From assembly GCF_032116555.1 (NCBI RefSeq), contig NZ_CP134949.1, positions 2,480,001 through 2,544,000 of the forward strand: a stretch of DNA of 64,000 nt. The letters are read 5' to 3'. Positions 19,656 through 28,603 of this stretch are shown here, one piece after another. The stretch is from Halobaculum sp. XH14. Its GTDB lineage: Archaea > Halobacteriota > Halobacteria > Halobacteriales > Haloferacaceae. Positions within the stretch are counted from its first letter, which is position 1; every line of letters starts with the position of its first letter. Made by a program: the position numbers and the translations under genes. The notes beneath the pieces are model-generated. The model saw nothing but the letters and a program-made list of their open reading frames with translations, had not been told where the DNA came from and did not search any database.

Positions 19656-19713
19656 CCGGTCGAACCGATCCATCTGCCCTCCTCGCCGCCCGAATCGCGC
19701 TTTTCGTCGTCTC

Positions 19714-19735
19714 GACCCCCCGACCGAAGGGGGTC
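19714..19735 (+). terminator. Hairpin after the acyl-CoA synthetase gene
   Basis: GACCCCC and GGGGGTC form a perfect 7-bp stem around an 8-nt loop, 58 nt after the stop codon, preceded by a short T-run. A plausible but unproven terminator. Confidence 0.35.
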
Positions 19736-20409
19736 CCCGACGGCATCTCAACTTCGAGACGGATCCATCCCGGATACGAACTTCGAAAGGGTCCCGCCCG
19801 TGAGATTCTCTCTACTTCGGATACTACGGCTGAAATCTAATATATCGTATACTTATTCGTCGGGCCATCCACGGTGTTTTCTCCGTTCGGGACGGTGAAC
19901 CGAATCACACAATAATATATTGAACGATACTGACCCATACTCGGCACGTCCGTGTGAAAACCTATCGTATAGCGGGAGTTTCCACATCTGCAACCGTCAG
20001 CCGACCCGGATGGATTGTCTCCCACCGTTCTGGTCCACGAGTGCCGTAGAGTGGCTGACGGACGAGAAAATGAGGACACTGGAAGCGGTCGTGGGGAAAC
20101 TGAATCCGCCGGTTCCGATCGTCCGTACCCGCCACGACTCACGAGGAAACAACGACCGCGTCGATACGATCGGTCCGCAAGAAAACATATAAGAATCGAA
20201 TGATAGATGGAATAATGTTATAAGTTCTTCCGGGCGGCTCCTCACCCTTCTGGCGGAGTCTCGGAGCGATGTGATACGACTCGAAGAGCACAGCAATGCC
20301 GTCTCGCAACTGTTCGCGTGATCGGCCCGACGCGTCCGAACCGATCGGTGGGTCCGGACGACCGTGAGACCGGAAAAGGAACACTCGACCTCGAGAGGTC
20401 GCGCGCCGC
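19736..20409. other. Long intergenic region between convergent genes
   Basis: Apart from the possible gene relic at 19920-20192, this stretch has no supported gene. Two strongly AT-rich patches (about 19838-19860 and 19905-19925) stand out from the GC-rich background. Base composition and the broken frame suggest decayed or acquired DNA. Confidence 0.4.
19920..20192 (+). pseudogene. Possible relic of a gluconate 2-dehydrogenase subunit 3-like gene
   Basis: A 90-codon open frame in a long intergenic region. Its middle, STSAVEWLTDEKMRTLEAVV followed by GKLNPP, resembles the N-terminal pattern of the small subunit of gluconate 2-dehydrogenases (a LTxxExxTLEAL-type helix followed by PP). The flanking residues do not fit a protein, and nothing recognisable continues downstream. 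It may be a decayed fragment, or chance. It is next to a sugar-acid locus, where such an enzyme would fit. Confidence 0.25.
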
Positions 20410-21180
20410 TCAGACCGAACTGTCGTCGTACCCGCCGTCGACGGTGAGAACTTCGCCGGTCGTGAACGACGCCGCGTCGCTGGCGAGGTAGACGGCGGCA
20501 CCGCTGATCTCGTCGGGCGTCGCGACGCGCCCCATCGGCGTCCTGTCGTCGACGTGCTCGCGGAACTCCGACCCGTCGTCCAGTTTCGGTCCGGCCATCT
20601 CGGTCTTGACGAACCCGGGAGCGATGGCGTTGACCCGGACGTCGGGCGCGAGGTCGGCCGCGGCCGCCCGCGTCAGGCCGTTCACGCCGCTCTTTGCGGC
20701 ACAGTAACTCGGCCGGGCGGCGCGCGCCTGGTCGGCCGACATTGACGAGATGTTGATGATGCTGCCGTCGGTCATGGCGCCGCCGAAGGTCTTGCAGGCC
20801 CGGAACACGCCGGTGAGGTCGACGTCGATGTCGTTTGCCCACTCCGACTCGGTCATCCCATCGATCGGCGTCTGTGCGACGGCGCCGGCGGAGTTGACGA
20901 GGACGTCGATCCCTCCGAGCGCGTCCTCCGCGGCGGACCGGAGCCGCTCGATGGAGTCGGGGTCGGTGACGTCACAGGTGACCTCGGTCGTGGTCGCGCC
21001 GAGCTCGCGGAGTTCGGCGGCCGCCTCCTCAACGGCAGCTTCGGAGCGGCTCGTCGAGACGACGTCGGCACCGTCGCGTGCGAAGTCGTGGGCGATCGCT
21101 CTTCCGATACCTCTCGTGCCGCCGATGATCACGGCGGACTTTCCGTCGACGGTAACCGTCGGCGTGGGAGCAGTCGTCAT
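20410..21180 (-). CDS. Short-chain dehydrogenase/reductase (SDR)
   Basis: A 256-residue classical SDR. The cofactor motif is GGTRGIG (TGxxxGxG type) near residue 20, NSAG near residue 90, and the catalytic Ser-Tyr-Lys set appears as INISSM and SYCAAKSG. The C-terminus TGEVLTVDGGY is typical of FabG-like enzymes. It follows the ABC ATPase gene by 78 nt on the same strand, so it belongs to the sugar-acid operon. Likely roles are a fructuronate/mannonate or gluconate-type oxidoreductase; the substrate is inferred from context. Confidence 0.9.
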   Translation of the reverse strand: MTTAPTPTVTVDGKSAVIIGGTRGIGRAIAHDFARDGADVVSTSRSEAAVEEAAAELRELGATTTEVTCDVTDPDSIERLRSAAEDALGGIDVLVNSAGAVAQTPIDGMTESEWANDIDVDLTGVFRACKTFGGAMTDGSIINISSMSADQARAARPSYCAAKSGVNGLTRAAAADLAPDVRVNAIAPGFVKTEMAGPKLDDGSEFREHVDDRTPMGRVATPDEISGAAVYLASDAASFTTGEVLTVDGGYDDSSV

Positions 21181-21258
21181 GCGTGGGTGTGGGAGTTGCA
21201 GTCGGGTTCGTGAAGGTGTTTCGATGGATCGGGACCGGCTGGCTGATCTGTCGGGACC

Positions 21259-22401
21259 TTACGGTTTGGGTGATTCGCGTTCGGCCCGCTCGAACCCGTT
21301 GGCGAGCGCTTCTCCGGTCCTGCCGTCGAACACGTGCAGGTCCGCGACATCGAAACCGAGCGTGAACGTCTCGCCCCGTTCGGGCCTGTCGTGTGGCGGC
21401 GCGAGCGCCCGGAGATCCTGCTCGTCGGCCGCCGATTTCAGGTGGAGTATGATGTCGTCGCCCATCTGCTCGAAGATGTTGACCCTCGCCTCGATGCTGG
21501 GCTCCGTATCGTCGTCGACCGGCTTGAGGTCGCTCGGGCGGATCCCGAGGGTGACCTGGTCGCCGGTGGCCGCCGACGCGATCCGCTCGCGTTGCGCGGA
21601 CGAGAGGTCGACGTCGGACGACAGCAACGGGGAGGAAACGCCGTCCGGCGTCATCGTCGCCTCGATGGTGTTTATCGTCGGCGATCCCATGAACCGGGCG
21701 ACGAAGACGTTGTTCGGGTTGTGATAGACGTCGTAGGGGGAGGCCTTCTGCATGATCATCCCGTCGTTCATGATGACGACCTGGTCAGAGAGCGTCATCG
21801 CTTCCTCCTGGTCGTGAGTGACGTACAGGGTCGTCGTCTGGAACTCGCGGTGGAGCTCCTTCAGCTCGGCCCGCATCTCGATCTTCAGTTTCGCGTCGAG
21901 ATCGCTCATCGGTTCGTCGAGCAGGAAAATCGCGGGACTGCGGATGAGCGAGCGGGAGAGCGCCACGCGCTGTTGTTGACCGCCTGAGAGCTGGTTCGGC
22001 TTCTTGTCGAGGAGCTCCTCGATGTCGGTGATCCGGGCCATCTCCTCGACCTGTTCGTCCCGCGTCTCCCCGTCGACGTCGGTGTATTTCAGCCCGTACT
22101 CGATGTTCTCCCGGACGGTCTTGAACGGGAACAGCGCGATGTCCTGAAACACCATCGAGATGTCCCGATTCTGCGGGCGGAGGTTCGTCACGTCGTCCTC
22201 GTCGAAGGTGATCCGGCCCTCAGTCGGCGTTTCGAGGCCGCTGATCATCCGCAGAAGCGTCGTCTTGCCACAGCCACTCGGACCGACGAGCGTGGTGAAC
22301 TCACCGTCCTCGAGGGTCATGCTGATCGAGTCGACCGCGACCTCGTTCCCCGCCGGGGTCGGGAACACCTTCCGGAGATCCGTGCACGTAACTCTCGCCA
22401 T
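21259..22401 (-). CDS. CUT1-type sugar ABC transporter ATPase (UgpC/MsmX-like)
   Basis: A 380-residue ATPase. Walker A GPSGCGKTT, Q-loop VFQDIALFP, signature LSGGQQQR, Walker B FLLDEPMSDLD and H-loop VTHDQEEAMTLSD are intact, and a C-terminal TOBE-type domain follows (IRPSDL). The ATG at 22401 gives the family-standard MARVTCTDLRKVF start, five residues inside the longest frame. It energises the two permeases encoded upstream. Confidence 0.93.
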   Translation of the reverse strand: MARVTCTDLRKVFPTPAGNEVAVDSISMTLEDGEFTTLVGPSGCGKTTLLRMISGLETPTEGRITFDEDDVTNLRPQNRDISMVFQDIALFPFKTVRENIEYGLKYTDVDGETRDEQVEEMARITDIEELLDKKPNQLSGGQQQRVALSRSLIRSPAIFLLDEPMSDLDAKLKIEMRAELKELHREFQTTTLYVTHDQEEAMTLSDQVVIMNDGMIMQKASPYDVYHNPNNVFVARFMGSPTINTIEATMTPDGVSSPLLSSDVDLSSAQRERIASAATGDQVTLGIRPSDLKPVDDDTEPSIEARVNIFEQMGDDIILHLKSAADEQDLRALAPPHDRPERGETFTLGFDVADLHVFDGRTGEALANGFERAERESPKP

Positions 22402-22521
22402 GTCACCATAGAACACTCAGGGTATAATAAAAACACTGAATAATTACGGGTTGATTTCGACACAAAATTGGGTGGGTGTCGGGTCCACCGGACCGTCGGT
22501 GAGACGGCGAAACGGGGGGAT

Positions 22522-23358
22522 TCAGTCGAACCCGCTGATGCTGAATCCCGCGAGGATGTATCGATTGAGGGTGAACACGAGGATCAGGGGCGGGAGCACG
22601 AGCAGCGTCGCTCCCGTCATGATCAGGTCCCAGTACACCTGTGCCCCCTGCGTGTAGATGTCGATGCCGACGGTCAACAGCGTCATGTTGGGATCGTCGA
22701 CGAGGATCAGGGCGAAGGTGTAGTCCCCCCAGGAGATGCCGAAGGCGAAGATGGCGGACGCGATGATGCCGGGGAGTGCGCCCGGCGTGGCGATCTCGAT
22801 CATGCTCTTGAAGCGCGAGGCACCGAACACCCACGCGCTCTCCTCCCAGGAGATCGGGACGGTCTGGAAGAACTGCCACATCAGCCAGGTGGTGAACGGG
22901 ATCGTGACCGCCGCGTGAGCGATGACCAGTCCCAGGTAGGAGTTCAGTAGTCCCAGCCCGTCGAACACCACGTAGTACGGGATTCCCAGCATGAGCGGCG
23001 GGAACATGTAGGCGAAGATGAAGCTCATCGCGATGTACTTCTTGTACGGGATGGCGTACCGGGTCAGCCCGTACCCCGCGAGCGTCGAGATGACGACGCT
23101 CAGGACCACGTTTCCGATGCTGACGATGAGGCTGTTTCTGAGCCACAGCAGGTACTTCGTGTCCTCGAACAGGCGCTCGTAGTTGGCGAGCGTGACCGTG
23201 CTCGGGATGATCTGTGGCGGGTACTGGACGATGTCGGCGGACGGCTTGATGCCGGAGACGAACATCCAGTAGAAGGGGAAGCCGAACACGACGAGTAGCA
23301 GGACGACGCCGGCATACTTCGCCGCCCCGAGCCCGAGGTTTTTGACGTGTGCGTCCAT
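22522..23358 (-). CDS. Sugar ABC transporter permease (MalG/UgpE-like)
   Basis: A 278-residue permease with six hydrophobic segments. The EAA loop is EESAWVFGASRFKSMIEIATPGALPGI, with the usual conserved Gly. The start codon overlaps the stop of the other permease gene (ATGA). It lies 120 nt before the ATPase gene. Confidence 0.92.
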   Translation of the reverse strand: MDAHVKNLGLGAAKYAGVVLLLVVFGFPFYWMFVSGIKPSADIVQYPPQIIPSTVTLANYERLFEDTKYLLWLRNSLIVSIGNVVLSVVISTLAGYGLTRYAIPYKKYIAMSFIFAYMFPPLMLGIPYYVVFDGLGLLNSYLGLVIAHAAVTIPFTTWLMWQFFQTVPISWEESAWVFGASRFKSMIEIATPGALPGIIASAIFAFGISWGDYTFALILVDDPNMTLLTVGIDIYTQGAQVYWDLIMTGATLLVLPPLILVFTLNRYILAGFSISGFD

Positions 23359-24275
23359 CACGTTTCGACCTCCTCGTACGGTTTGAACTGCGTGAAGTAC
23401 ACGATACCCGTCGCGAGCAGCATCAGGAACATCACGACGGTCAGGCTCGCACCCAGTCCGCCGCGGAACTGCTGGAACGCGATCTGGTACGCGTAGACGA
23501 CCATCGTGAGCGTCTCGTTGAACGGCCCTCCCGAGGTGAGCAGCCAGATCATGTCGAACTTGTTGAACTGCCAGATGCTCCGGAGCAGAACGACCAGAAA
23601 CAGCACGCCCTTGATGTTGGGGTAGGTGACGTCCAGGAACCGCCTGAGCGGGTTTGCCCCGTTGATCTTGGCGAGCTCGTACATCTCCGGATCGATCGAC
23701 TGGAGCCGGGCCAGCACGATCAGGACGACGAAGATCGAGAACTTCCAGTTCCCGATCCAGACGACGCTGTGGAGCGCATGGCCCACCGAGAAGAAGTTCA
23801 CCGGGTCGGCCACCAGCCCCGACTCCAGCAACAGGTAGTTGACCAGTCCGAGCCGGTTGTGGAACAGCCACCTGAATATCATCGCGATGGCGACCGTCGG
23901 GATCAGATAGGGGAGCAGGACGATGGACCGAACGACGTTCGAGAACTTGAACGACTGGTTGAGAAACAGCGCGATGGCGACGCCGACGACGACCTGTGTC
24001 AGCACGGAGTACATCGCGTACAGCACCCCCCGCTCCATCGAGTTCCAGAACGTCTGGTCGGAGGCGAGCAACTGGTAGTTACTGCTGCCGACGAACTCGA
24101 GCCCCGAGATACCGTAGCCGGCGTGGAAGCTGAGGTAGATCCCGAACAGGATCGGAAACAGCGAGACGCCGAAGAACACCAGTATCGCGGGCGCGATGTA
24201 GAGGTATCCCTGCAGACGTTCCGGCCGGTGCCGGACCGCGGCCACGTGATCCTTGAGCCGTGAGTGGAGATTCAT
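23358..24275 (-). CDS. Sugar ABC transporter permease (MalF/UgpA-like)
   Basis: A 305-residue permease whose first helix (YLYIAPAILVFFGVSLFPIL) is typical of the MalF/UgpA class. The EAA-type loop is AKINGANPLRRFLDVTYPNI near residue 215. It follows the binding-protein gene by 12 nt and overlaps the partner permease gene by 1-4 nt. Confidence 0.92.
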   Translation of the reverse strand: MNLHSRLKDHVAAVRHRPERLQGYLYIAPAILVFFGVSLFPILFGIYLSFHAGYGISGLEFVGSSNYQLLASDQTFWNSMERGVLYAMYSVLTQVVVGVAIALFLNQSFKFSNVVRSIVLLPYLIPTVAIAMIFRWLFHNRLGLVNYLLLESGLVADPVNFFSVGHALHSVVWIGNWKFSIFVVLIVLARLQSIDPEMYELAKINGANPLRRFLDVTYPNIKGVLFLVVLLRSIWQFNKFDMIWLLTSGGPFNETLTMVVYAYQIAFQQFRGGLGASLTVVMFLMLLATGIVYFTQFKPYEEVET

Positions 24276-24287
24276 CGGTGGGTTCGC

Positions 24288-25724
24288 TTACTCCTGGAAC
24301 TCCGGGAGCGTGTTTCGAAGCTCCGCTGCGGCGTCGTCGACCGCCTGACCCGGCTCCTTCCGTCCGGTGATCCCCTCGGCGATCATCGTCGGGATGATGT
24401 ACGTGTACATGGTCAGATCGAAGTAGTACGGGAGCGGCGGATCGGTCCGTTCGATCGGCAACACGCCGTCGTCGGCGTACTCCTTGTAGTACTCGACGAC
24501 GTCCGGACGCTGGGAGACGATGTCGTTGCTCTGGAACGACTCCTTGTCCATGACGCTCACGTCCGGCGGCACGTTGTGCAGCGGGACGGAGAGAAGGCTC
24601 TCCACGTACCAATCAGTCGTCATGTAGTGGCTGACGAAGTCCTTCGCCAGTTCGGTGTTCCCCGACTCGGCGGGACAGAAGAACCCGCCAACGGTCATGA
24701 CAGTCTGGTAGTCCGCCTCACCCTCCTGGGTGAGCGGCGCCTGCGGATACGGCGCGGGACGCGTGTTCGCGCCGAGGCCGTCGGGCTCCTGTCGCATCGC
24801 CTGCGTCAGCGGTCGGCCGGTGTAGTAGGTGGTCGAGACCAGTTCGGACATGTACACTTCGACCATGTCGGTCCACTCGTAGCTGGTGGACTCGGGCGAG
24901 AACTGGTACATCCGGTTGAGGTAGTTCAGGACCTCGATCGCCCGCTCCCGATTGGGTTCCTGATCGAGGACGACGTCGACCTCCTCGGCGTCGTCCGAGG
25001 GGTCCAGGTAGCTGACCCCGTTCATCATCATCTGTGCGTCGTAGTTGTACTGGGTGACGCCGACGTTGGGGTTGGCGAACGTGAGGACGGGATCCATCTG
25101 TTCGCCCTCCAGGTGCGAGGAGAGCGTCTCCATGTTGGACAGCTGCTCGTCCCACGTCGTGGCGGGCTGGATGCCGGCGGCGTCGTACACGTCGCCGCGG
25201 TGCCACATCGTCATCACCCCGATGTCGTGCGGCCAGAAGACGCTGCCGTCACCGACCTCGACCTGGTACTGCTCCGGAATCGACTGGTCTTGGAGCCTGT
25301 CTGACATGTCTGCTAGACGGCCCTGTTCCCCGAACCGCCACGCCCACTCCGAGTTGAGGAACGCGACCTCCGGGATGTCTCCCGTCTCGAACGACCGCTG
25401 GAGCGTCTGGACGACCTCGTCGAAGCCCCGGAAGAGGAACTCCGCCTCGACGTCCTGGTCGACCGTGCTCGCCCAGTCGTCGAACGCGTTGCGCAGGGTC
25501 TCCTGGATCTCCGGCGAGGAGTGGTCCGTGATGACCTGGATCGTCTGGGTGCCACCCTCGTCCCCCGAGTTCCCGCCGTCCTGGGAGTCCCCGCCGAGGC
25601 CGGTGCAGCCGGCCAGGCCGGAGACGCCCGCCCCGGCGAGCGTCGTGCCAGTCAACTGTACGAACTTCCGCCGATTCGATTGCCGAGTCTCCTCCACTCG
25701 GCCGGGCTCACTCTTTGACCGCAT
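24288..25724 (-). CDS. Sugar ABC transporter substrate-binding lipoprotein (SBP_bac_1)
   Basis: A 478-residue family 1 solute-binding protein. RR at residues 18-19 (NRRKFVQL) and the lipobox GLAGC (Cys40) mark a Tat lipoprotein. The block GVMTMWHRGDVYDAAGI, followed later by TWDEQL, is characteristic of carbohydrate-binding members. It is the first gene of the minus-strand transporter operon and is divergent from the mannonate dehydratase-like gene. Hexuronates or oligogalacturonides/glucuronides are the likely cargo, from context only. Confidence 0.92.
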   Translation of the reverse strand: MRSKSEPGRVEETRQSNRRKFVQLTGTTLAGAGVSGLAGCTGLGGDSQDGGNSGDEGGTQTIQVITDHSSPEIQETLRNAFDDWASTVDQDVEAEFLFRGFDEVVQTLQRSFETGDIPEVAFLNSEWAWRFGEQGRLADMSDRLQDQSIPEQYQVEVGDGSVFWPHDIGVMTMWHRGDVYDAAGIQPATTWDEQLSNMETLSSHLEGEQMDPVLTFANPNVGVTQYNYDAQMMMNGVSYLDPSDDAEEVDVVLDQEPNRERAIEVLNYLNRMYQFSPESTSYEWTDMVEVYMSELVSTTYYTGRPLTQAMRQEPDGLGANTRPAPYPQAPLTQEGEADYQTVMTVGGFFCPAESGNTELAKDFVSHYMTTDWYVESLLSVPLHNVPPDVSVMDKESFQSNDIVSQRPDVVEYYKEYADDGVLPIERTDPPLPYYFDLTMYTYIIPTMIAEGITGRKEPGQAVDDAAAELRNTLPEFQE

Positions 25725-25855
25725 ACTCGTAGAGCACCCGTGCCATCTATAATAAACGTTTGGGCTCTACGGGCGTCGTCGGCCCCGGCGAACGTATCGG
25801 CAGAATTCCCCGCTACTGCAGAAGCTTACTAACTCTGTGCGCTCCGTACGGCCAC
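25725..25855. promoter_or_regulatory. Divergent promoter, sugar transporter / mannonate dehydratase
   Basis: A 131-bp shared promoter. A TATA-like TATAATAAA near 25748-25756 sits 24-30 nt before the transporter start on the opposite strand, and TTACTAA near 25827 lies about 28 nt before the ATG at 25856. Both genes therefore appear leaderless and could be controlled together by the IclR regulator encoded at 27106. Confidence 0.5.
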
Positions 25856-26890
25856 ATGTCCGTGAGTAGCAAGCCTTCTGCGCTTAGCCAGCGGCAATAC
25901 CACGACTTGCCGATGCGCGTCGGCGTCGGCCAGTTCATGCATCCGACCGAGGAGCGACTCAGATACATCAAACAGCTCGGCGTCGACGATATCCAGTTGA
26001 ACATGTACGAGACGCCGTTGCTGGCCGATTCGGAGAACCCACTGAGCGGTGCGGAAAAGTGGGAGTACGAGGAACTGCTCCACCTGCGGACGCGTATCAA
26101 CGACGCGGGACTCCGGTTGAACGCCATCGAGAACGTTCCGCTCTCGTTTTACGACGACGTGATGCTCGGGCGCGAGGGGCGCGAGGAGCAGCTCGAGAAC
26201 GTAAAGGAGACGATACGAAACGTCGGACGGGTGGGGATTCCGGTGCTCGGCTACCACTGGGCGCCCAACGGCGTCTGGCGCAGCGCGACCAACCGGAAGA
26301 TCAGGGGCGGCGCGACGACGACCGCCTTCGAACGGTCGGAGATGGGCGACGTCCCGCTCTCGTTCGACCGGGAGTACACGGAGGCCGAACTCTGGGACAA
26401 CTACGAGTACTTCATCGAGGAGGTCCTCCCGGTCGCGGAGGAGGCGGGCGTCTCCCTGGCGCTCCACCCGAACGATCCGCCGATCGAGAGCATCGGGGGC
26501 GTTCCGTTGCTCTTCCGGAACTTCGAGAGCTTCCAGCGCGCCATGGATCTGTACGAGACCGACAATCACGGGCTGAATCTCTGTCTCGGGACCTGGTCGG
26601 AGATGCACGAGGACCTCTTCGACGTCATCGAGTACTTCGGTTCCCGCGACGAGATCCTCTACGTTCACTACCGCGACGTCGAGGGCAAGGTCCCCGCGTT
26701 CACGGAGACGTTCGTCGACGAGGGCAACTACGACGAGTACGAGGTCCTCGAGGCCCTCCGGAACGTCGGATTCAGTGGCATGATGATCCCGGACCACGTT
26801 CCGAAACTCGAAGGCGACGAACCCTGGAAGCACCGGGGCAGAGCGTACACCGTCGGGTATCTCAAGGGGATGCTCAAGAGCCTGGACTGA
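25856..26890 (+). CDS. uxuA: Mannonate dehydratase (UxuA)-like enzyme
   Basis: A 344-residue TIM-barrel enzyme of the UxuA family, which dehydrates D-mannonate to 2-keto-3-deoxygluconate in hexuronate breakdown. Supporting blocks are VLGYHWAPNGVWRSA, LALHPNDPPIESIGGVPLL, GLNLCLGTWSEM, YVHYRDVEG and GMMIPDHVPKL, which carry the His, Cys and acidic residues expected around the metal site. The product would feed the semi-phosphorylative Entner-Doudoroff pathway common in haloarchaea. The ATG at 25856 fits a leaderless promoter; an internal start at MRVGVGQF is possible. Confidence 0.85.
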   Translation: MSVSSKPSALSQRQYHDLPMRVGVGQFMHPTEERLRYIKQLGVDDIQLNMYETPLLADSENPLSGAEKWEYEELLHLRTRINDAGLRLNAIENVPLSFYDDVMLGREGREEQLENVKETIRNVGRVGIPVLGYHWAPNGVWRSATNRKIRGGATTTAFERSEMGDVPLSFDREYTEAELWDNYEYFIEEVLPVAEEAGVSLALHPNDPPIESIGGVPLLFRNFESFQRAMDLYETDNHGLNLCLGTWSEMHEDLFDVIEYFGSRDEILYVHYRDVEGKVPAFTETFVDEGNYDEYEVLEALRNVGFSGMMIPDHVPKLEGDEPWKHRGRAYTVGYLKGMLKSLD

Positions 26891-27069
26891 TTCCGGTCGT
26901 CCCGACGGAACTCTCCGGAGCGACGAACGTGACGCGTGCGTCAAATTCCACTCTCGGTGGATGGATGACCCGGTCGGGGGAGTGACGGTCGGCCCTCGGA
27001 GTTCGATCGACGGGCGGGCGGCCGACGACGACGGACGGGAGGGATCGTCGCGGAGAGAATCCACGCACA

Positions 27070-27084
27070 GTAGATTTTATCTAC
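27070..27084. promoter_or_regulatory. Inverted repeat spanning the TATA region of the second IclR gene
   Basis: GTAGAT-TTT-ATCTAC is a perfect 6-3-6 palindrome. Its centre overlaps the TATA-like ATTTTATC, 26-33 nt before the ATG at 27106. A protein bound here would block the promoter, so it is a candidate autoregulatory operator. Confidence 0.5.
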
Positions 27085-27092
27085 GGACGTAC

Positions 27093-27105
27093 GCTACCTG
27101 GTAGC
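27093..27105. promoter_or_regulatory. Inverted repeat immediately before the start codon
   Basis: GCTACC-T-GGTAGC is a perfect palindrome that ends exactly at the base before the ATG at 27106, i.e. over the expected transcription start. It shares the GTAG/CTAC core with the repeat 8 nt upstream, so both may bind the same regulator. Confidence 0.5.
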
Positions 27106-27879
27106 ATGAACACGGACGCCGCGGACGAGGGGGGAAAGCGGGTCAACGCGGTACAGCGTTCGTTTGCCGTCCTGGACGTCGTTCGGCGGTCCGGCACCGT
27201 TCGGATCTCGGACGTCGCCGAGGAGCTCGGTATTCCCACCAGCACGGCACACGTCCACCTGAAGACGCTCGAATCCGTCGGATACGTCGTACAGGATACC
27301 GACGGGTACCGCCAGAGCCTCCGATTTCTCAGGGACGGCATCGTGGTTCGTGACCGGTTGAACGTCTACTCCATCTCGAAGCCCGAGTTGGACGAACTGG
27401 CGGCCAAGACGGGCGAAGTCGCCAACCTCGGGGTCGAGGAGGACGGCAAGCGGGTCATCCTGTACCAGTCCGAGGGAAGCGAGGCGGTGTACGACAACGC
27501 GCCGACTGGGGAGTACACGAACATGCACTGGACGGCGCTCGGGAAGGCCATCCTCGCCGCCCGGTCCGACGACTACGTCACCGAGTACGTCGAGGCGTAC
27601 GGGCTCCCCGACAAAACGGAGAACACGATCACCGATCGTGACCAGTTCCGTGAGGAACTGGAAACCGCGCAGGAACGGGGGTACACGTTCGAGGACGAGG
27701 AGCGGCGCGAGGGGATCCGGTCGATCGCGGTTCCAATCACAGTGGAAGATTCGGCCGTCGGTGCGATCTCCCTCTCGGGACCCAGAGAACGATTCGACGA
27801 CCGGCGGATTCGGGACGAACTCCTCCCTGAGCTCCGGGACACCTCCAACGTGATCGAAGTCAAGTACGCCTACGAGTGA
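27106..27879 (+). CDS. IclR-family transcriptional regulator
   Basis: A 257-residue IclR protein. The N-terminal helix-turn-helix is RISDVAEELGIPTSTAHVHLKTL (split motif, residues about 32-54), followed by the effector domain with YTNMHWTALGKAILAA and SIAVPITVEDSAVGAISLSG. It stands 215 nt after the mannonate dehydratase gene and probably regulates the sugar-acid transporter and itself. It is distinct in sequence from the regulator at 16388. Confidence 0.93.
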   Translation: MNTDAADEGGKRVNAVQRSFAVLDVVRRSGTVRISDVAEELGIPTSTAHVHLKTLESVGYVVQDTDGYRQSLRFLRDGIVVRDRLNVYSISKPELDELAAKTGEVANLGVEEDGKRVILYQSEGSEAVYDNAPTGEYTNMHWTALGKAILAARSDDYVTEYVEAYGLPDKTENTITDRDQFREELETAQERGYTFEDEERREGIRSIAVPITVEDSAVGAISLSGPRERFDDRRIRDELLPELRDTSNVIEVKYAYE

Positions 27880-28603
27880 CTGATCGCCCGACGACCACCG
27901 GTTCGGTGTTCCGGTACGAACTCGAGTCGAACCTGAAGCGTACCTCCCGGAGACGCGTGGTGGGCAGTGACCGGGGCCGTCTCGGAGCTGTCACGGCTCC
28001 ACTATCGGTGGAATGGTGTGTGGTATCGAAGGACGTGGGGTTACACACCTATGTTTGTAATCACCGTGAGGAAGGGGTTCGGCTGATGAGACCGATCCAG
28101 AGTAATAAAAGAACAGGTAACTACTGATTTCTGATATACATGTTAAACTGGAACGTCGGCATCGTTCGAAAGTGTCAGTTCTCCTGACATGGCCACTGGA
28201 CGGCCCAGCGTGAACGTCCCTAGTTCCGCCCGTTCGAGACGAGCGCCGGAGATGTTCCACCGAGCGGACGCCGGAACCGAATTGACTGATCTCCTTCACC
28301 CGTCGTCCGACGAACCCCGAAACGAACGGGACGGCGTCACGCTTCAGTCTCCGGCGCTCTGAACGCCGATCGTTGTACGCAACGGGGACGGAAAATCTGG
28401 ACGCCGAACGCGGACCCGGATCGGGATCCTGCTCTCCCGGGTCCGCTACAGTACGGTGGCGACGCCTCGACACGCACCCACCACATATCTGAATACAGGT
28501 ATCATAAGATTCTATATTTATATCGGCAACAGAAATTATTCGGCATCTTTCTTTTTCGCCCCTCCTCAGCTTCGGAAGGGGTCCCCCGATACCGCGGGAC
28601 CCG
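27880..28603. other. Intergenic region, 724 bp
   Basis: No convincing gene. AT-rich stretches occur near 28095-28145 and 28495-28555. A perfect hairpin TGTCAG-TTCTC-CTGACA lies at 28173-28189. The region separates the sugar-acid locus from the copper island, and the open frames in it show no recognisable motifs. Confidence 0.4.
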
